Notes: generated by a model from the letters alone, not told the origin. Counted from the stretch's first letter, positions 10,184 through 19,852 are shown. The stretch: 64,000 nt of DNA from Paractinoplanes ferrugineus (GCF_016862195.1 NZ_BOMM01000070.1:31506-95505); one strand, 5' to 3'. Numbers and translations are program-made.

Positions 10184-10845
10184 TCACCGCCGAGGGCATC
10201 ACCGTCACCTACGGCCGCCGCCGCGTCCTCGACGGCGTGTCGCTGAGCATCATGCGGGGTGAGACGGTCGGGCTGCGTGGCCCGTCCGGCGCGGGCAAGT
10301 CCACCCTGCTGCGGGTCCTCGCCCTGCTGCACCGCCCAGCCGCCGGCACGATCAGCATCGACGACACGGCAATCGCCGGCACCCGGTACGCGGTCCCGGC
10401 CGCCGTCCGCACCCGCATCGGCGTGCTCTTCCAGAGCCCCCGCGCCGCCGCCGACCCACGACTATCCCTGGCCGACCTCATCGCCGAACCCCTACGCGTC
10501 GCCCGGCACCCACGGGAAACCGTCACCAGACGGGTCGCCGAACTCGCCGACACCGTCGGACTGACCACCGACCTGCTGACCCGCCGACCGCACGCCGTCA
10601 GCGACGGCCAACTGCAACGCGCCTGCCTGGCCCGGACCTTCGCCCACACCCCGGACTACCTGCTCTGCGACGAAGCCACCACCATGCTCGACGCGGCCAC
10701 CCAAGCGCTGATCGCTACCGTCATCACCGCCTACCAGCAACGCCACAACGCCGGCGTCCTGATCGTCAGCCACGACCCCGCGCTGATGACCCGCTGGGCC
10801 GACCGCACACTCGACCTGGCCGATCTGCCGGCCGTCGCCCGCTGA
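10180..10845 (+). CDS. nikE: nickel/peptide-type ABC ATPase 2 (NikE/OppF family)
   Basis: 221 residues, shorter than most OppF proteins because it lacks the oligo_HPY tail. Walker A GPSGAGKST. The signature is altered to SDGQLQRACLAR (Asp for the first Gly of SGGQ) and the Walker B region reads LLCDEATTMLD. GTGA overlap with nikD. The changed signature may mean an asymmetric ATPase pair. Confidence 0.82.
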   Translation: MITAEGITVTYGRRRVLDGVSLSIMRGETVGLRGPSGAGKSTLLRVLALLHRPAAGTISIDDTAIAGTRYAVPAAVRTRIGVLFQSPRAAADPRLSLADLIAEPLRVARHPRETVTRRVAELADTVGLTTDLLTRRPHAVSDGQLQRACLARTFAHTPDYLLCDEATTMLDAATQALIATVITAYQQRHNAGVLIVSHDPALMTRWADRTLDLADLPAVAR

Positions 10846-11396
10846 TGCTCGAGACCTACACCGGCCCGCTCCTGCCGCCGACTCTGCTCGACGACCTCAC
10901 CGGCGTCTACACACAGGTGTTCAGCGCTCCACCGTGGCACGAAGACGCCGCAGCAGCACAGGCATTCCGGCAACGGCTGACCACCGACGCCAGCAGCGAC
11001 GGATTCCGGGCGGTCGTCGCCCGCACCGGCACCCGGGTCGATGGGTTCGCAACCGGCCGGCTCACCCACACCCCGCTTCCGGCCGAGCGGGCCTACCCCA
11101 GGGTGACCAGCCAGCTCGGTGAGATCCGCACCAGCGAGCTGCTCGACGGGGCCTTCGAGGTCGACGAACTCGCCGTAATGCCGACGGCTCGCGGACGGGG
11201 ACTGGGGCGGCGCTTGCTCCACCTGATCACTCAGACCGCGCCGCAGCGCCGGGCCTGGCTGCTGACCGCACGGCACGCCGGCGAAACCGTGGCGTTCTAC
11301 CGGGGCATGGGATGGCATGAGGTCGACCCGCTTCCGCAGGCCGTCAACGACATCGTGGTGTTCCTGGCACCATGGCACTCACAGGCTACGGGTTGA
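10845..11396 (+). CDS. GNAT-family N-acetyltransferase in the nik operon
   Basis: 183 residues. The acetyl-CoA binding motif is in VDELAVMPTARGRGLGRRLL, with a GNAT C-terminal strand/helix (TVAFYRGMGWHEV). ATG 10845 shares one base with the nikE stop (TGATG), so it is the sixth gene of the operon. The start VYTQVFSAPPWHED closely resembles VYRQCFSAPPWNET of the GNAT protein at 22760, so the two are paralogues in the same metal block. Substrate unknown; modification of a nickel ligand or metallophore is speculation. Confidence 0.75.
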   Translation: MLETYTGPLLPPTLLDDLTGVYTQVFSAPPWHEDAAAAQAFRQRLTTDASSDGFRAVVARTGTRVDGFATGRLTHTPLPAERAYPRVTSQLGEIRTSELLDGAFEVDELAVMPTARGRGLGRRLLHLITQTAPQRRAWLLTARHAGETVAFYRGMGWHEVDPLPQAVNDIVVFLAPWHSQATG

Positions 11397-11514
11397 GGCG
11401 GGGTGGTGCGTCCACCTCGGTACCGGCGGTCGAGCGCATGCCTGCGGCATCCGATGACGTTCGCGGGCGGGATGGCCCGAGCCGCTGAAGGCGGCCCGTC
11501 GGTAGACTGCAGGC

Positions 11515-11712
11515 GCAGTCGGTTCGCCCGCTCAGCCAGGCCGGGCGTCGTAAGAGGGAACCCGGTGTAAATCCGGGACTGCCCCGCAGCGGTGAGTGGG
11601 AACGACCGCCGTCAGAAACGCACTGGACCTGCGCACGGGTCTGGGAAGCGACGGCCAGTAGGCAAGAACGAGCGCCCACGAGTCCGAAGACCTGCCACTG
11701 CCTACGCATCGG
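11515..11712 (+). ncRNA. cobalamin riboswitch 2 (MerR/B12-like regulator leader)
   Basis: GGGAACCCGGTGTAAATCC then GGGACTGCCCCGCAGCGG, a later GGTCTGGGAAGCGACGGCC, and the closing CGAGTCCGAAGACCTGCC: all the conserved blocks of the cobalamin element. It ends about 40 bases before the GTG of the regulator. Boundaries approximate. Confidence 0.92.
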
Positions 11713-11754
11713 TCGGTGCGTGGTCTTTTCGGTGACCTCGAGGGCGGGTCGGCG

Positions 11755-12669
11755 GTGACAGACAGCATCTTTCCTCAGCATGCCCCGAACACGTCCGGTG
11801 AGCGGGCCGACCCTGGTCTGGCGGCCGGAGCGCTCGCCCGCCGGCTGGGAGTCGCAACGACGACCCTGCGGACCTGGCATCAGCGGTACGGGCTGGGGCC
11901 GTCCGGTCACCAGGCCGGTCGACATCGTCGTTACACGCCGCATGACGTCGCCGCCCTGACCGAGATGGCCCGGTTGACCACCCGCGGCGTCCCGGCCGCC
12001 GAGGCCGCCCGGCAGGCTCGCCGACAGACGACTCCGTGGCCCGCCGACCATCCGGCTCTCGACCGGGGCACCGAGGCCGCGGCCCGGAGGATCGCTCGTG
12101 CCGCCCGCCGCCTGGACGTGCTGACCTTACGTGAGACCCTCACCGCCGCCGTCGCGTCGCAGGGGGTGGTGCACACCTGGCACGCCCTTGCCGGGCCGGC
12201 CTTCGTCCACATCAGCCAGGCCGGATACGGCGAGCCGCACAAGGCTGTCGCCCGAAGGGTCCTCGGCCGTTGCCTCAGCGAGGTCTTCGCCGCGGTGCCC
12301 CGTCCGCCGGCCGGGTCAGCGGCGCCGGTGATGCTCGTCGCCGTGGACACCCGCCGCGACGTCGCCGCGCTCGACGCCCTGGCGGCAGCCCTGGCCGAGC
12401 GCGGCGTGGGCTCGGTGCACCTGGGCGCGGATCTGCCGCCCGGCGCTCTCACCGACGTCGCCGGGCAGATCCGACCAACCGTTGTCGTCGTGTGGAGCCA
12501 CTCCTGGCGGGAGGACATCTCACAGCTGATCGCCGCGCTGAGTACCGTGCCGCAATGGCAGCCGGTCATCGTGACCGCGGGCGGCGCGTGGCCGGTCGGC
12601 CACGGCGTGCTCTGCCCGACCCTCGCGGACACCGTCGCGGCGGTCGCCGGGCTGATCGATGGTCCGTAG
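11755..12669 (+). CDS. MerR-type regulator with degenerate B12-binding-like C-terminal domain
   Basis: 304 residues. N-terminal MerR HTH (GALARRLGVATTTLRTWHQRYGLGPSG, RRYTPHDVAAL), then a helical region (about 95-180) and a Rossmann-like C-terminus (VMLVAVDTRRDVAALDALAAALAERGVGSVHLGADLPP) resembling the cobalamin-binding module of CarH/LitR proteins. The E/D-x-H-x-x-G motif that coordinates cobalt reads DTRRDVA, so the His is missing and B12 binding is doubtful. GTG 11755 is chosen (GAGGGCGGG upstream). Behind a cobalamin riboswitch, so made when B12 is scarce. Its target is unknown. Confidence 0.8.
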   Translation: MTDSIFPQHAPNTSGERADPGLAAGALARRLGVATTTLRTWHQRYGLGPSGHQAGRHRRYTPHDVAALTEMARLTTRGVPAAEAARQARRQTTPWPADHPALDRGTEAAARRIARAARRLDVLTLRETLTAAVASQGVVHTWHALAGPAFVHISQAGYGEPHKAVARRVLGRCLSEVFAAVPRPPAGSAAPVMLVAVDTRRDVAALDALAAALAERGVGSVHLGADLPPGALTDVAGQIRPTVVVVWSHSWREDISQLIAALSTVPQWQPVIVTAGGAWPVGHGVLCPTLADTVAAVAGLIDGP

Positions 12670-13034
12670 GGTGGACGCCGCCGATGGAGAGGAGGCCGCT
12701 TCGATGACCGTGCCGCCGTAGAATCTCCGGTCAGGACGCAGCGCAGGCGCGGACCCGGACGGCGCTGCCCGGGTTGATCACGCCGATCCCGGGGTCTGTC
12801 GGGAGCCGCTTGCCTTGTCCTCGCGGATCCCGCGGAAGTGCGGCAACGACGCTGGATGATCGCCGACAACGCGCCCGGCTCGCCTGGCGAGCGAGCGGCG
12901 ACGCCCGCCGAACGAGCGGCGACGCCCGCCGAACGACTGCGTCAGACACCAGGCTCACCGGATCAGCCGGTCACTCCAGGAGTGAGGGCCGGACGGGCCG
13001 CGGCAACGGCCCGCCCGGCACCGGGGAAGGGGGA
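12670..13034. other. intergenic stretch with a short tandem repeat
   Basis: 365 bp between the MerR-like gene and the metE 3' end. No convincing gene. A 21-bp unit starting GAGCGGCGACGCCCGCC is repeated twice near 12891-12935. A five-codon frame (MTVPP) at 12704 with a strong GGAGAGGAGG just before it is probably chance. Confidence 0.4.
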
Positions 13035-15284
13035 TCAGCCGCCGCGGACCACTGCCGCCGCCGCGACCAGGCGTTTGAGGGAGGCCTCGACTTCGGCGTA
13101 GCCGCGGGTCTTCAGGCCGCAGTCAGGGTTGACCCACAGCCGCTGGGCGGGAACAGCCGCGACGGCCCGGCGTAGCGAGCCGATCACCTCGTCGTGTGAC
13201 GGCACCCGCGGTGAGTGGATGTCCCACACGCCCGGGCCGACACCGCGGCGGTAGCCGATGGCGGCGAGGTCGTCGAGGACCTCCATCTTGGAGCGGGACG
13301 CCTCGATGCTGGTGACGTCGGCGTCGAGCGCGTCGATGGCGGTGATGACTTCGCCGAACTCGGAGTAGCACAGGTGGGTGTGTACCTGGGTGTCGTCGGC
13401 GACACCGCTGGTGGCCAGCCGGAACGCGCCGACCGCCCAGTCCAGGTAGGCCTTCTGGTCGGCCTTGCGCAGTGGCAAGGTTTCCCGCAGGGCCGGCTCG
13501 TCGACCTGGATCACCGTGATGCCGGCCGTCTCCAGGTCGTGGCACTCGTCGCGCAGGGCCAGGGCGACCTGGTCGGCGGTGTCCGCGAGCGGCTGGTCGG
13601 TGCGGACGAACGACCAGGCCAGGATGGTGACCGGGCCGGTGAGCATGCCCTTGACCGGCTTGGCGGTCAGCGACTGCGCGAACGTCGACCACTCGACCGT
13701 CATCGGCCGACGCCGGGCCACGTCGCCGTAGATGATCGGCGGGCGCACGCACCGGGACCCGTACGACTGCACCCAGCCCAGGTCGGTGGCGGCGAAACCG
13801 TCGAGTTGCTCGCCGAAGTACTGCACCATGTCGTTGCGCTCGGGCTCGCCGTGCACCAGGACGTCCAGGCCCAACGCCTCCTGCAGCCGGATGACGTGCT
13901 CGACCTCCTTGCGCATGAGGGCGGCGTATCCGGCGTCGTCGAGGGTGCCTGCCCGTAGTGCGGCGCGGGCCTGGCGCAGCTCGGCGGTCTGCGGGAACGA
14001 GCCGATGGTGGTGGTGGGCAGGTCCGGCAGGCCGAGCCGGGCCTGCTGGGCGGCGGCCCGCTCCGGGTAGGCGCCGCGCTGCCGGTCCGCCGGGCTCAGC
14101 CCGGCGAGCCGGGCCCGGACCTCGTCGTGCCGCCACGCTGCCGGGGTCGCGGGCAGCGGATCGGGCAGGTGGGCGGTGCCGTCGCGCAGCGCCTGGCCGA
14201 GCAGGACCACCTCGTCGACCTTCTGCCGGGCGAACGCGAGCCGGGCGACCAGATCCGCGTCGAGACGGGTCTCGGCCGACAGGTCGACCGGAACGTGCAG
14301 CAGCGAACATGAGGTGGAGACGGCGACGTGGTCGGCCAGCCCGGTGACGGTCGCACCGGTCGTCGCCGCGGCGTGCAGATCCGTACGCCAGATGTTGTGC
14401 CCGTCGACCAGCCCGGCCACGATCGTCTTGCCGCGCAGCGGCCCGGCCGCGGCGAGCCGGACCAGGTTGCCCTGGCCGGCGACCAGGTCGAGGCCGAGGG
14501 CCTCGATCGGGGTGTCGAGCAGGGCGGGCAGGGCGTCGCCGAGTTCGCCGAAGTAGGTGGCCACGAAGATCTGCGGCCGCCGTTCGAGGCCGCCGAGGCG
14601 GTGGTAGACCGCGCGCAGGGCCTCGATCTCCTGCGGTGTGCGGTCGGTGACGTAGGCCGGTTCGTCCAGCTGCACCCAGGGCACGCCGGCGTCAGCGAGC
14701 CGGCCCAGGATCTCCGCGTACGTGTCGGTCAGTTCGCCGAGGCGGTCGAACGGCCGCCCGCTCGACTCCGACGTCTTGGCCAGCAACAGGAACGTGGCCG
14801 GCCCGACCAGCACCGGGCGAGTGGTGATGCCGAGCGCGGCGGCCTCGGCGTACTCCCGGAGGGGTTTGCCGGGCCGGGCCTGGAAGGTGGTGTCGTCGGC
14901 GATCTCGGGGACCAGGTAGTGGTAGTTGGTGTCGAACCACTTGGTCAGCTCGAGCGCGGGCTCGGCGTCAACGCCCCGGGCCATGGCGAAGTAGGTGTCC
15001 AGGTCCGACAGACCCAGCCGGTCGAACCGGTCCGGGATCGCACCGACGGCGACAGCGGTGTCCAGGACGTGGTCGTAGAACGAGAACGTGTTCGACGGGA
15101 TGGCGTCGAGGCGGGCGTTGCGCAGCGTCTGCCACACCTCGGCCCGCAGCCCGGCGGCGGTCTGCTCGAGGGCGGCGGCGTCGATCGTGCCGGCCCAGTA
15201 GGCCTCGACGGCCTTCTTCAGTTCCCGGTTCGCGCCGATGCGCGGGTAGCCGAGCACGGTGCTCTGCCCGAATGCGGTGTTCAC
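13035..15284 (-). CDS. metE: cobalamin-independent methionine synthase
   Basis: 749 residues, full length for MetE. N-terminal domain GYPRIGANRELKKAVEAYW; C-terminal catalytic domain with zinc ligands in HTHLCYSEF and NPDCGLKTRG plus an intervening Glu. Methylates homocysteine from 5-methyltetrahydrofolate polyglutamate. GTG 15284 is chosen with GGGAAGGA upstream; the longer frame would run into leader RNA. Riboswitch 3 precedes it, the standard arrangement by which B12-independent synthase is made only without B12. Confidence 0.97.
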   Translation of the reverse strand: MNTAFGQSTVLGYPRIGANRELKKAVEAYWAGTIDAAALEQTAAGLRAEVWQTLRNARLDAIPSNTFSFYDHVLDTAVAVGAIPDRFDRLGLSDLDTYFAMARGVDAEPALELTKWFDTNYHYLVPEIADDTTFQARPGKPLREYAEAAALGITTRPVLVGPATFLLLAKTSESSGRPFDRLGELTDTYAEILGRLADAGVPWVQLDEPAYVTDRTPQEIEALRAVYHRLGGLERRPQIFVATYFGELGDALPALLDTPIEALGLDLVAGQGNLVRLAAAGPLRGKTIVAGLVDGHNIWRTDLHAAATTGATVTGLADHVAVSTSCSLLHVPVDLSAETRLDADLVARLAFARQKVDEVVLLGQALRDGTAHLPDPLPATPAAWRHDEVRARLAGLSPADRQRGAYPERAAAQQARLGLPDLPTTTIGSFPQTAELRQARAALRAGTLDDAGYAALMRKEVEHVIRLQEALGLDVLVHGEPERNDMVQYFGEQLDGFAATDLGWVQSYGSRCVRPPIIYGDVARRRPMTVEWSTFAQSLTAKPVKGMLTGPVTILAWSFVRTDQPLADTADQVALALRDECHDLETAGITVIQVDEPALRETLPLRKADQKAYLDWAVGAFRLATSGVADDTQVHTHLCYSEFGEVITAIDALDADVTSIEASRSKMEVLDDLAAIGYRRGVGPGVWDIHSPRVPSHDEVIGSLRRAVAAVPAQRLWVNPDCGLKTRGYAEVEASLKRLVAAAAVVRGG

Positions 15285-15412
15285 CTGCAGGGGTCCTTCC
15301 CTCGAAGTGCCCGACGACACCGAAGGAGGAAAGGAGGAAGGACGGGTACGGCGAAGCACCCGCTTCCGCCCTGACCCTCCCGAGGGGTCGCCGGCGGCGC
15401 ACACCGGACGGT

Positions 15413-15615
15413 GTGCGCAGTGCGGGCAGGTCTTCGGACTCGCGGGCACGACCGGAATCCCGGTCTCCTACTGGCCGTCGCTTCCCAGACCCGTACACAG
15501 GTCCAGTGCTTCATGACGGCGGTCGTTCCCACTCACCGCTGCGGGGCAGTCCCGGTCTTGCACCGGGTTCCCTCTTACGACGCCCACTCTGGCCGACCGG
15601 GCGAACCAACACCGT
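15413..15615 (-). ncRNA. cobalamin riboswitch 3 (metE leader)
   Basis: Minus strand: GGGAACCCGGTGCAAGACC, GGGACTGCCCCGCAGCGG, GGTCTGGGAAGCGACGGCC and CGAGTCCGAAGACCTGCC in order. Nearly identical in blocks to riboswitches 2 and 4. The metE start is about 130 bases downstream. Confidence 0.93.
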
Positions 15616-15701
15616 CGGCCATCGTACGGGCTCGCGACCGGAACCCGGGGCCCACCTGCCGGCGGGAGGCGTCCAGGCGATCGAAGTCGGACGGGCAGAC
15701 C

Positions 15702-15884
15702 TCATCCCGCCGTCCCGAACGGCGGACGCACTGGGTCTGTCAGCAACTGCGTGATGCGAACGCCAGGCTGGCCCGGATCCGGGTGATCCTCGCGGCCGGT
15801 GATGCTGCGCAGTGCGTCTGCGGTCAGGTCACCGCTGTCCTGGATGACAGAGTCACCCAGGACAGCGGCCGCACCTGCTGACAT
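15702..15884 (-). CDS. possible small protein at the end of the nrd operon
   Basis: 60-residue frame beginning MSAGAAAVLGDSVIQDSGD, 7 bases after the stop of the preceding gene, with CCGGAG directly before ATG. No family recognised. It could be real or chance in high-GC DNA. Confidence 0.3.
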   Translation of the reverse strand: MSAGAAAVLGDSVIQDSGDLTADALRSITGREDHPDPGQPGVRITQLLTDPVRPPFGTAG

Positions 15885-15891
15885 CTCCGGC

Positions 15892-16248
15892 TCAGGCGCT
15901 GCCGTTCTCGCTCTGCAGTGCCGCCCACCATCGCAGGCTGCCGGCGTCGACGAGGGTGACGCCGGCCTGGGCCGCGGTGTGCAGCACCGGATCCGGGACG
16001 GTTCCCGGGACCACCATCATGCTCACCTCACCCCGGCGTGCCTGGCGCACCATGTCGGCGAAACGGTGCACGTCGGCCGGCTCCAGCCGGGACGGGTCGT
16101 GGTGGCAGCGCATCAGCCACCGCCGCCCGTCCGCGCCGACCCCGACCACATCCGTGCCGAGCAGACCCATGGAGGCGGTGACCGTCACCTTTCGCCAGCC
16201 ACCCGCGCGCATCAGCGCGGCGACGCGATCAGCGAGCTGCCTGCTCAC
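15892..16248 (-). CDS. small restriction-endonuclease-fold (Mrr-like) protein, probably catalytically degenerate
   Basis: 118 residues. The pattern AALMRAGGWRKVTVTASMGLLGTDVVGVGADGRRWLMRCHH, then VSMMVVPG and HTAAQAGVTLVDAGSLRWW resembles Mrr-cat domains. These normally have D...(E/Q)xK; here the Asp is kept but the Lys position reads Cys-His-His. It starts at GTG 16248, 14 bases after nrdB, so it is co-transcribed with the ribonucleotide reductase. Role unknown; an association with DNA or nucleotide metabolism is a guess. Confidence 0.6.
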   Translation of the reverse strand: MSRQLADRVAALMRAGGWRKVTVTASMGLLGTDVVGVGADGRRWLMRCHHDPSRLEPADVHRFADMVRQARRGEVSMMVVPGTVPDPVLHTAAQAGVTLVDAGSLRWWAALQSENGSA

Positions 16249-16262
16249 GCCGCCGCCGATAA

Positions 16263-17309
16263 TCAGAAGTCGTCGTCAAAGCTGACGCTTCCGGTCACGC
16301 CGACCTGGTAGGCCGAGACGCGGCGCTCGAAGAAGTTCGACAGCTCCTGAACGTCCTGCAGCTCCATGAAGGCGAACGGGTTCTTGCTGCCGTACATCGG
16401 CTCGATACCCAGCACGCCCAGCCGCCGGTCGGCCACGTGCTGGAGATATTCGCGCATGTCACCGAGCGACATGCCGGAGACGCCCTGTTCGAGGATGTCG
16501 GCGGCGAACTGCACCTCGCACTCGACGGCCTCGGCCAGCATGTCGCGGACCTGCTGCTCCATCTCGGCGTCGAACAGGTCCGGCTCCTCCTGACGCACCT
16601 GGTCGACCACGTCGAACGCGAACGCCATGTGCATGCTCTCGTCGCGGAACACCCAGTTGGTCCCGGACGCGAGCCCGTTGAGCAAGCCCCGTGAGCGCAG
16701 GAAGTAGACGTAGGCGAAGGCGCCGTAGAAGAACAGGCCCTCGATGCAGGCGGCGAAGCAGATGACGTTGAGCAGGAACGCCCGCCGGTCCTCGCGGGTC
16801 CTCAGTTCGCGCAGTTCGTAGATCGAGTCGATCCACTTGAAGCAGAACTCGGCCTTACGGGCGATCGACGGGATGTTCTCGACGGCGGAGAAGGCCTCCG
16901 TGCGCTCGTCGAGATCGGGAACGTAGGTGTCGAGCAGGTTCAGGTAGAACTGGACGTGCACGGCCTCCTCGAACAGCTGACGCGAGAGGTAGAGCCGCCC
17001 TTCGGGCGAGTTGACGTGCTGATAGAGGTTGAGCACCAGGTTGTTGGCCACGATCGTGTCACCGGTGGCGAAGAACGCCACCAGCCGCGACACGAGGTGC
17101 TGCTCGGCCGGTGACAAGCGCTGCAGGTCAGCGAGGTCGCCGTGCAGGTCGACCTCCTCGACGGTCCAGGTGTTCTTGATGGCGTCCTTGAACCGGTCGA
17201 AGAAGTGCGGGTAGCGCATCGGCCGCAACGTCAGGTCCATGCCGGGGTCGAGCAGCATCTGCTGCCTGGTCGCAGCGGGCGCGGTGCGGGGTTCGGGAAT
17301 GGTGGTCAC
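16263..17309 (-). CDS. nrdB: class I ribonucleotide reductase beta subunit
   Basis: 348 residues. Diiron ligands in FEEAVHVQFY (Glu-x2-His, with a Tyr four residues after the His, the radical tyrosine position) and later EGLFFYGAF and RDESMHMAF. A tyrosine radical cofactor (class Ia type) is therefore likely. GTG 17309 overlaps the nrdA stop by GTGA. Supplies deoxynucleotides when the B12-dependent class II enzyme cannot work. Confidence 0.95.
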   Translation of the reverse strand: MTTIPEPRTAPAATRQQMLLDPGMDLTLRPMRYPHFFDRFKDAIKNTWTVEEVDLHGDLADLQRLSPAEQHLVSRLVAFFATGDTIVANNLVLNLYQHVNSPEGRLYLSRQLFEEAVHVQFYLNLLDTYVPDLDERTEAFSAVENIPSIARKAEFCFKWIDSIYELRELRTREDRRAFLLNVICFAACIEGLFFYGAFAYVYFLRSRGLLNGLASGTNWVFRDESMHMAFAFDVVDQVRQEEPDLFDAEMEQQVRDMLAEAVECEVQFAADILEQGVSGMSLGDMREYLQHVADRRLGVLGIEPMYGSKNPFAFMELQDVQELSNFFERRVSAYQVGVTGSVSFDDDF

Positions 17310-19717
17310 TGGCAGGCCTCACAGGATTCGGGGTTTTCCAGGGAGCAGGCCAGCGCTTCCTCATCGGAGATCGCCGCGACCGGCGCGACGACGACCGGAG
17401 CGGTGACGACCGGGGTCCTGGCAGTCGAAGTCACCGCGACCGTGGCCTGCTGGATGCGCGTCGCCGGGCGCGAGCGCAGGTAGTACGAGGTTTTCAGGCC
17501 GGCCTTCCACGCGTACAGATACATCGAGGAGACCTTGCCGATGGTCGGTGCGCTCATGAACAGGTTCAGCGACTGCGACTGGTCGATGTACGGGGCGCGG
17601 GCCGCCGCGAGCTCGATCAGCGCCTTCTGCGGCAGCTCCCACGCCGTGCGGAACACCTCGCGCACGTCGGCCGGCAGTTCGGCGATGCCCTGCACCGAGC
17701 CCTCGGCCCGCTTGATCTGCTCGCGGATCGCGGCGGTCCACAGACCACGGGCCTTGAGCTCCCGGACGAGATAGGTGTTGATCTGCAGGAACTCGCCGGA
17801 CATGGTCTCGCGCTTGAACAGGTTGGACACCTGCGGCTCGATGCACTCGTAGCAGCCGGCGATCGAGGCAATCGTGGCGGTCGGGGCGATCGCGATCAGC
17901 AGCGAGTTCCGCAGGCCGGTCGCCGCGACGCGCTCCTTCAGGGCACTCCACCGCCCGGTCTGCGAGGGCGTGGCCCCCCACAGCTCGTGGTGCAGGTCGC
18001 CCTTGGCCGCGCGGGTCTCGGCGTAGGCCGGGTGCGGGCCGAATTGCTCGGCCAACGCGGCTGAGGCTTCGAGCGCGGTCAGGAAGATCTCCTCCTGGAC
18101 GCGGGTCGACAGCTCCTTCGCCTGGTCGGAGTCGAACGGCAGCCCCAGCACGAAGAACGCGTCCTGCAGCCCCATCAGCCCCAGGCCCACCGGCCGCCAG
18201 CGCGGATTCGACGCGGCGGCCTGCTCCGACGGGTAGAAGTTGATGTCGATGACCCGGTCGAGGAACACCACCGCGGTGCGGACCGTGGTGCGCAGCTTTT
18301 CCCAGTCGACGCCGCCGTCGGCCAGGTGCGCGCCCAGGTTGATCGAGCCGAGGTTGCACACCGCCGTCTCGTCGTCGGAGTTGACCTCGAGGATCTCGGT
18401 GCACAGGTTCGACAGGTGGATCGTGTTGCCCGGCTCGCCGGTCTGGTTGGACAGCTTGTTCGACTGGTCCTTGAACGTCATCCAGCCGTTGCCGGTCTGG
18501 GCCAGGGTGCGCATCATCCGGCCGTACAGGTCGCGGGCCTTGACCGTCTTGACGGCCTTCTTCTCGGCCGCCCGGTAGGCCTGGTCGAACGCGTCGCCGA
18601 ACAGGTCGGGCAGCTCGGGCACCTCGGACGGGTCGATCAGCGACCAGTCGCCGTCGGCCTCGACCCGGCGCATGAACTCGTCCGGGATCCAGTTGGCCAG
18701 ATTCAGATTATGGGTACGCCGGGAGTCCTCGCCGGTGTTGTCGCGCAGCTCAAGGAATTCCTCGATGTCGGGGTGCCACGGCTCCAGGTAGACACACGCC
18801 GCACCCTTGCGCCGGCCGCCCTGGTTGACCGCCGCCACCCCCGCGTCGAGAGTCTTGAGGAACGGGACGATGCCGTTGGACCTGCCGTTGGTGCCCCGGA
18901 TCAGCGCGCCCCGGCCCCGGACCCGCGACCACGAGATGCCGATGCCGCCGGAGAACTTCGACAGCTTGGCGACCTGGTGGTACCGCTCGTAGATCGAGTC
19001 CAGCTCGTCCTTCGGCGAGTCCACGAGGAAGCACGACGACATCTGCGTGTGGCTCGTACCCGAGTTGAACAGGGTCGGCGAGCTGGGCAGATAGGCCAGG
19101 CTCGACATCAGCCGGTAGAAGCCGATCGCCTCGGTCGGTGTCTCCGACAAACCACACGCGACCCGCAACAGCCAGTACTGCGGGGTCTCGAGCACCGTGC
19201 GCTCCTGCGGGTGGCGCAGCAGATAACGGTCAGCCACGGTCCGCAGCCCGAAGTACTCGAACCGCAGGTTCTGGTCCTCGTCCACCGCGTCGTCGAGCTT
19301 GCGGGCGTTGCGGGCCACGAACTCGGCGGTCGCATCGCTGATCAGGCCCTGCTGGTAGGCGTAGCGGATCGACTGGCTGAAGCTCGCCACCCCCTGCAGG
19401 CGAACCTCCTTGTCGACGTACGCGGCCAGCAGGCGCGCGGCGAGCCGGGAGTACTGCGGCTCCTCGCCGATCAGCTCGGCCGCCGTCTGGATCGAGAGCT
19501 TGTCGAGCTCGGCGGTGGTCGCGCCGTCATAGAGCCCGCTGATCGTCTTGGTCGCGACCCGCAGCGGGTCCACCTCGTCGAGATCGGCGACCCACCGCTC
19601 GACCGCCTTGACGATCTTGTTGACGTCGACCGTCTCCAGGTCGCCGTTGCGCTTGCGCACCTGCATACCGTGCCGGCGCTGATCCGGCACGGAAGTCTTG
19701 TCCTGCGTGACCGTCAT
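17306..19717 (-). CDS. nrdA: class I ribonucleotide reductase alpha subunit
   Basis: 803 residues. N-terminal ATP-cone (VRKRNGDLETVDVNKIVKAVERW), catalytic barrel with SSCFLVD, NLCTEIL and AVNQGGRRKGAACVYLEPWH, and a C-terminal redox Cys pair (ESCEACQ). ATG 19717 is chosen with GAGGGGG upstream. It sits behind riboswitch 4, the same arrangement as the B12-repressed nrdABS operon known from Streptomyces. The proline/alanine/valine-rich linker before the C-terminal cysteines is typical of a swinging tail. Confidence 0.95.
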   Translation of the reverse strand: MTVTQDKTSVPDQRRHGMQVRKRNGDLETVDVNKIVKAVERWVADLDEVDPLRVATKTISGLYDGATTAELDKLSIQTAAELIGEEPQYSRLAARLLAAYVDKEVRLQGVASFSQSIRYAYQQGLISDATAEFVARNARKLDDAVDEDQNLRFEYFGLRTVADRYLLRHPQERTVLETPQYWLLRVACGLSETPTEAIGFYRLMSSLAYLPSSPTLFNSGTSHTQMSSCFLVDSPKDELDSIYERYHQVAKLSKFSGGIGISWSRVRGRGALIRGTNGRSNGIVPFLKTLDAGVAAVNQGGRRKGAACVYLEPWHPDIEEFLELRDNTGEDSRRTHNLNLANWIPDEFMRRVEADGDWSLIDPSEVPELPDLFGDAFDQAYRAAEKKAVKTVKARDLYGRMMRTLAQTGNGWMTFKDQSNKLSNQTGEPGNTIHLSNLCTEILEVNSDDETAVCNLGSINLGAHLADGGVDWEKLRTTVRTAVVFLDRVIDINFYPSEQAAASNPRWRPVGLGLMGLQDAFFVLGLPFDSDQAKELSTRVQEEIFLTALEASAALAEQFGPHPAYAETRAAKGDLHHELWGATPSQTGRWSALKERVAATGLRNSLLIAIAPTATIASIAGCYECIEPQVSNLFKRETMSGEFLQINTYLVRELKARGLWTAAIREQIKRAEGSVQGIAELPADVREVFRTAWELPQKALIELAAARAPYIDQSQSLNLFMSAPTIGKVSSMYLYAWKAGLKTSYYLRSRPATRIQQATVAVTSTARTPVVTAPVVVAPVAAISDEEALACSLENPESCEACQ

Positions 19718-19852
19718 GTCCCCCTCTTTCACGCCGAGACCCCAAGGTCGTCGGGCGCGCAGGGAGACGCCACCGGGCGCAGAATGCCCCCAGCTCGATG
19801 GCGTCAGCCGTCCCACGCGGCCTTCGACCGCACACCCGGCCGGGGTGCGGCG

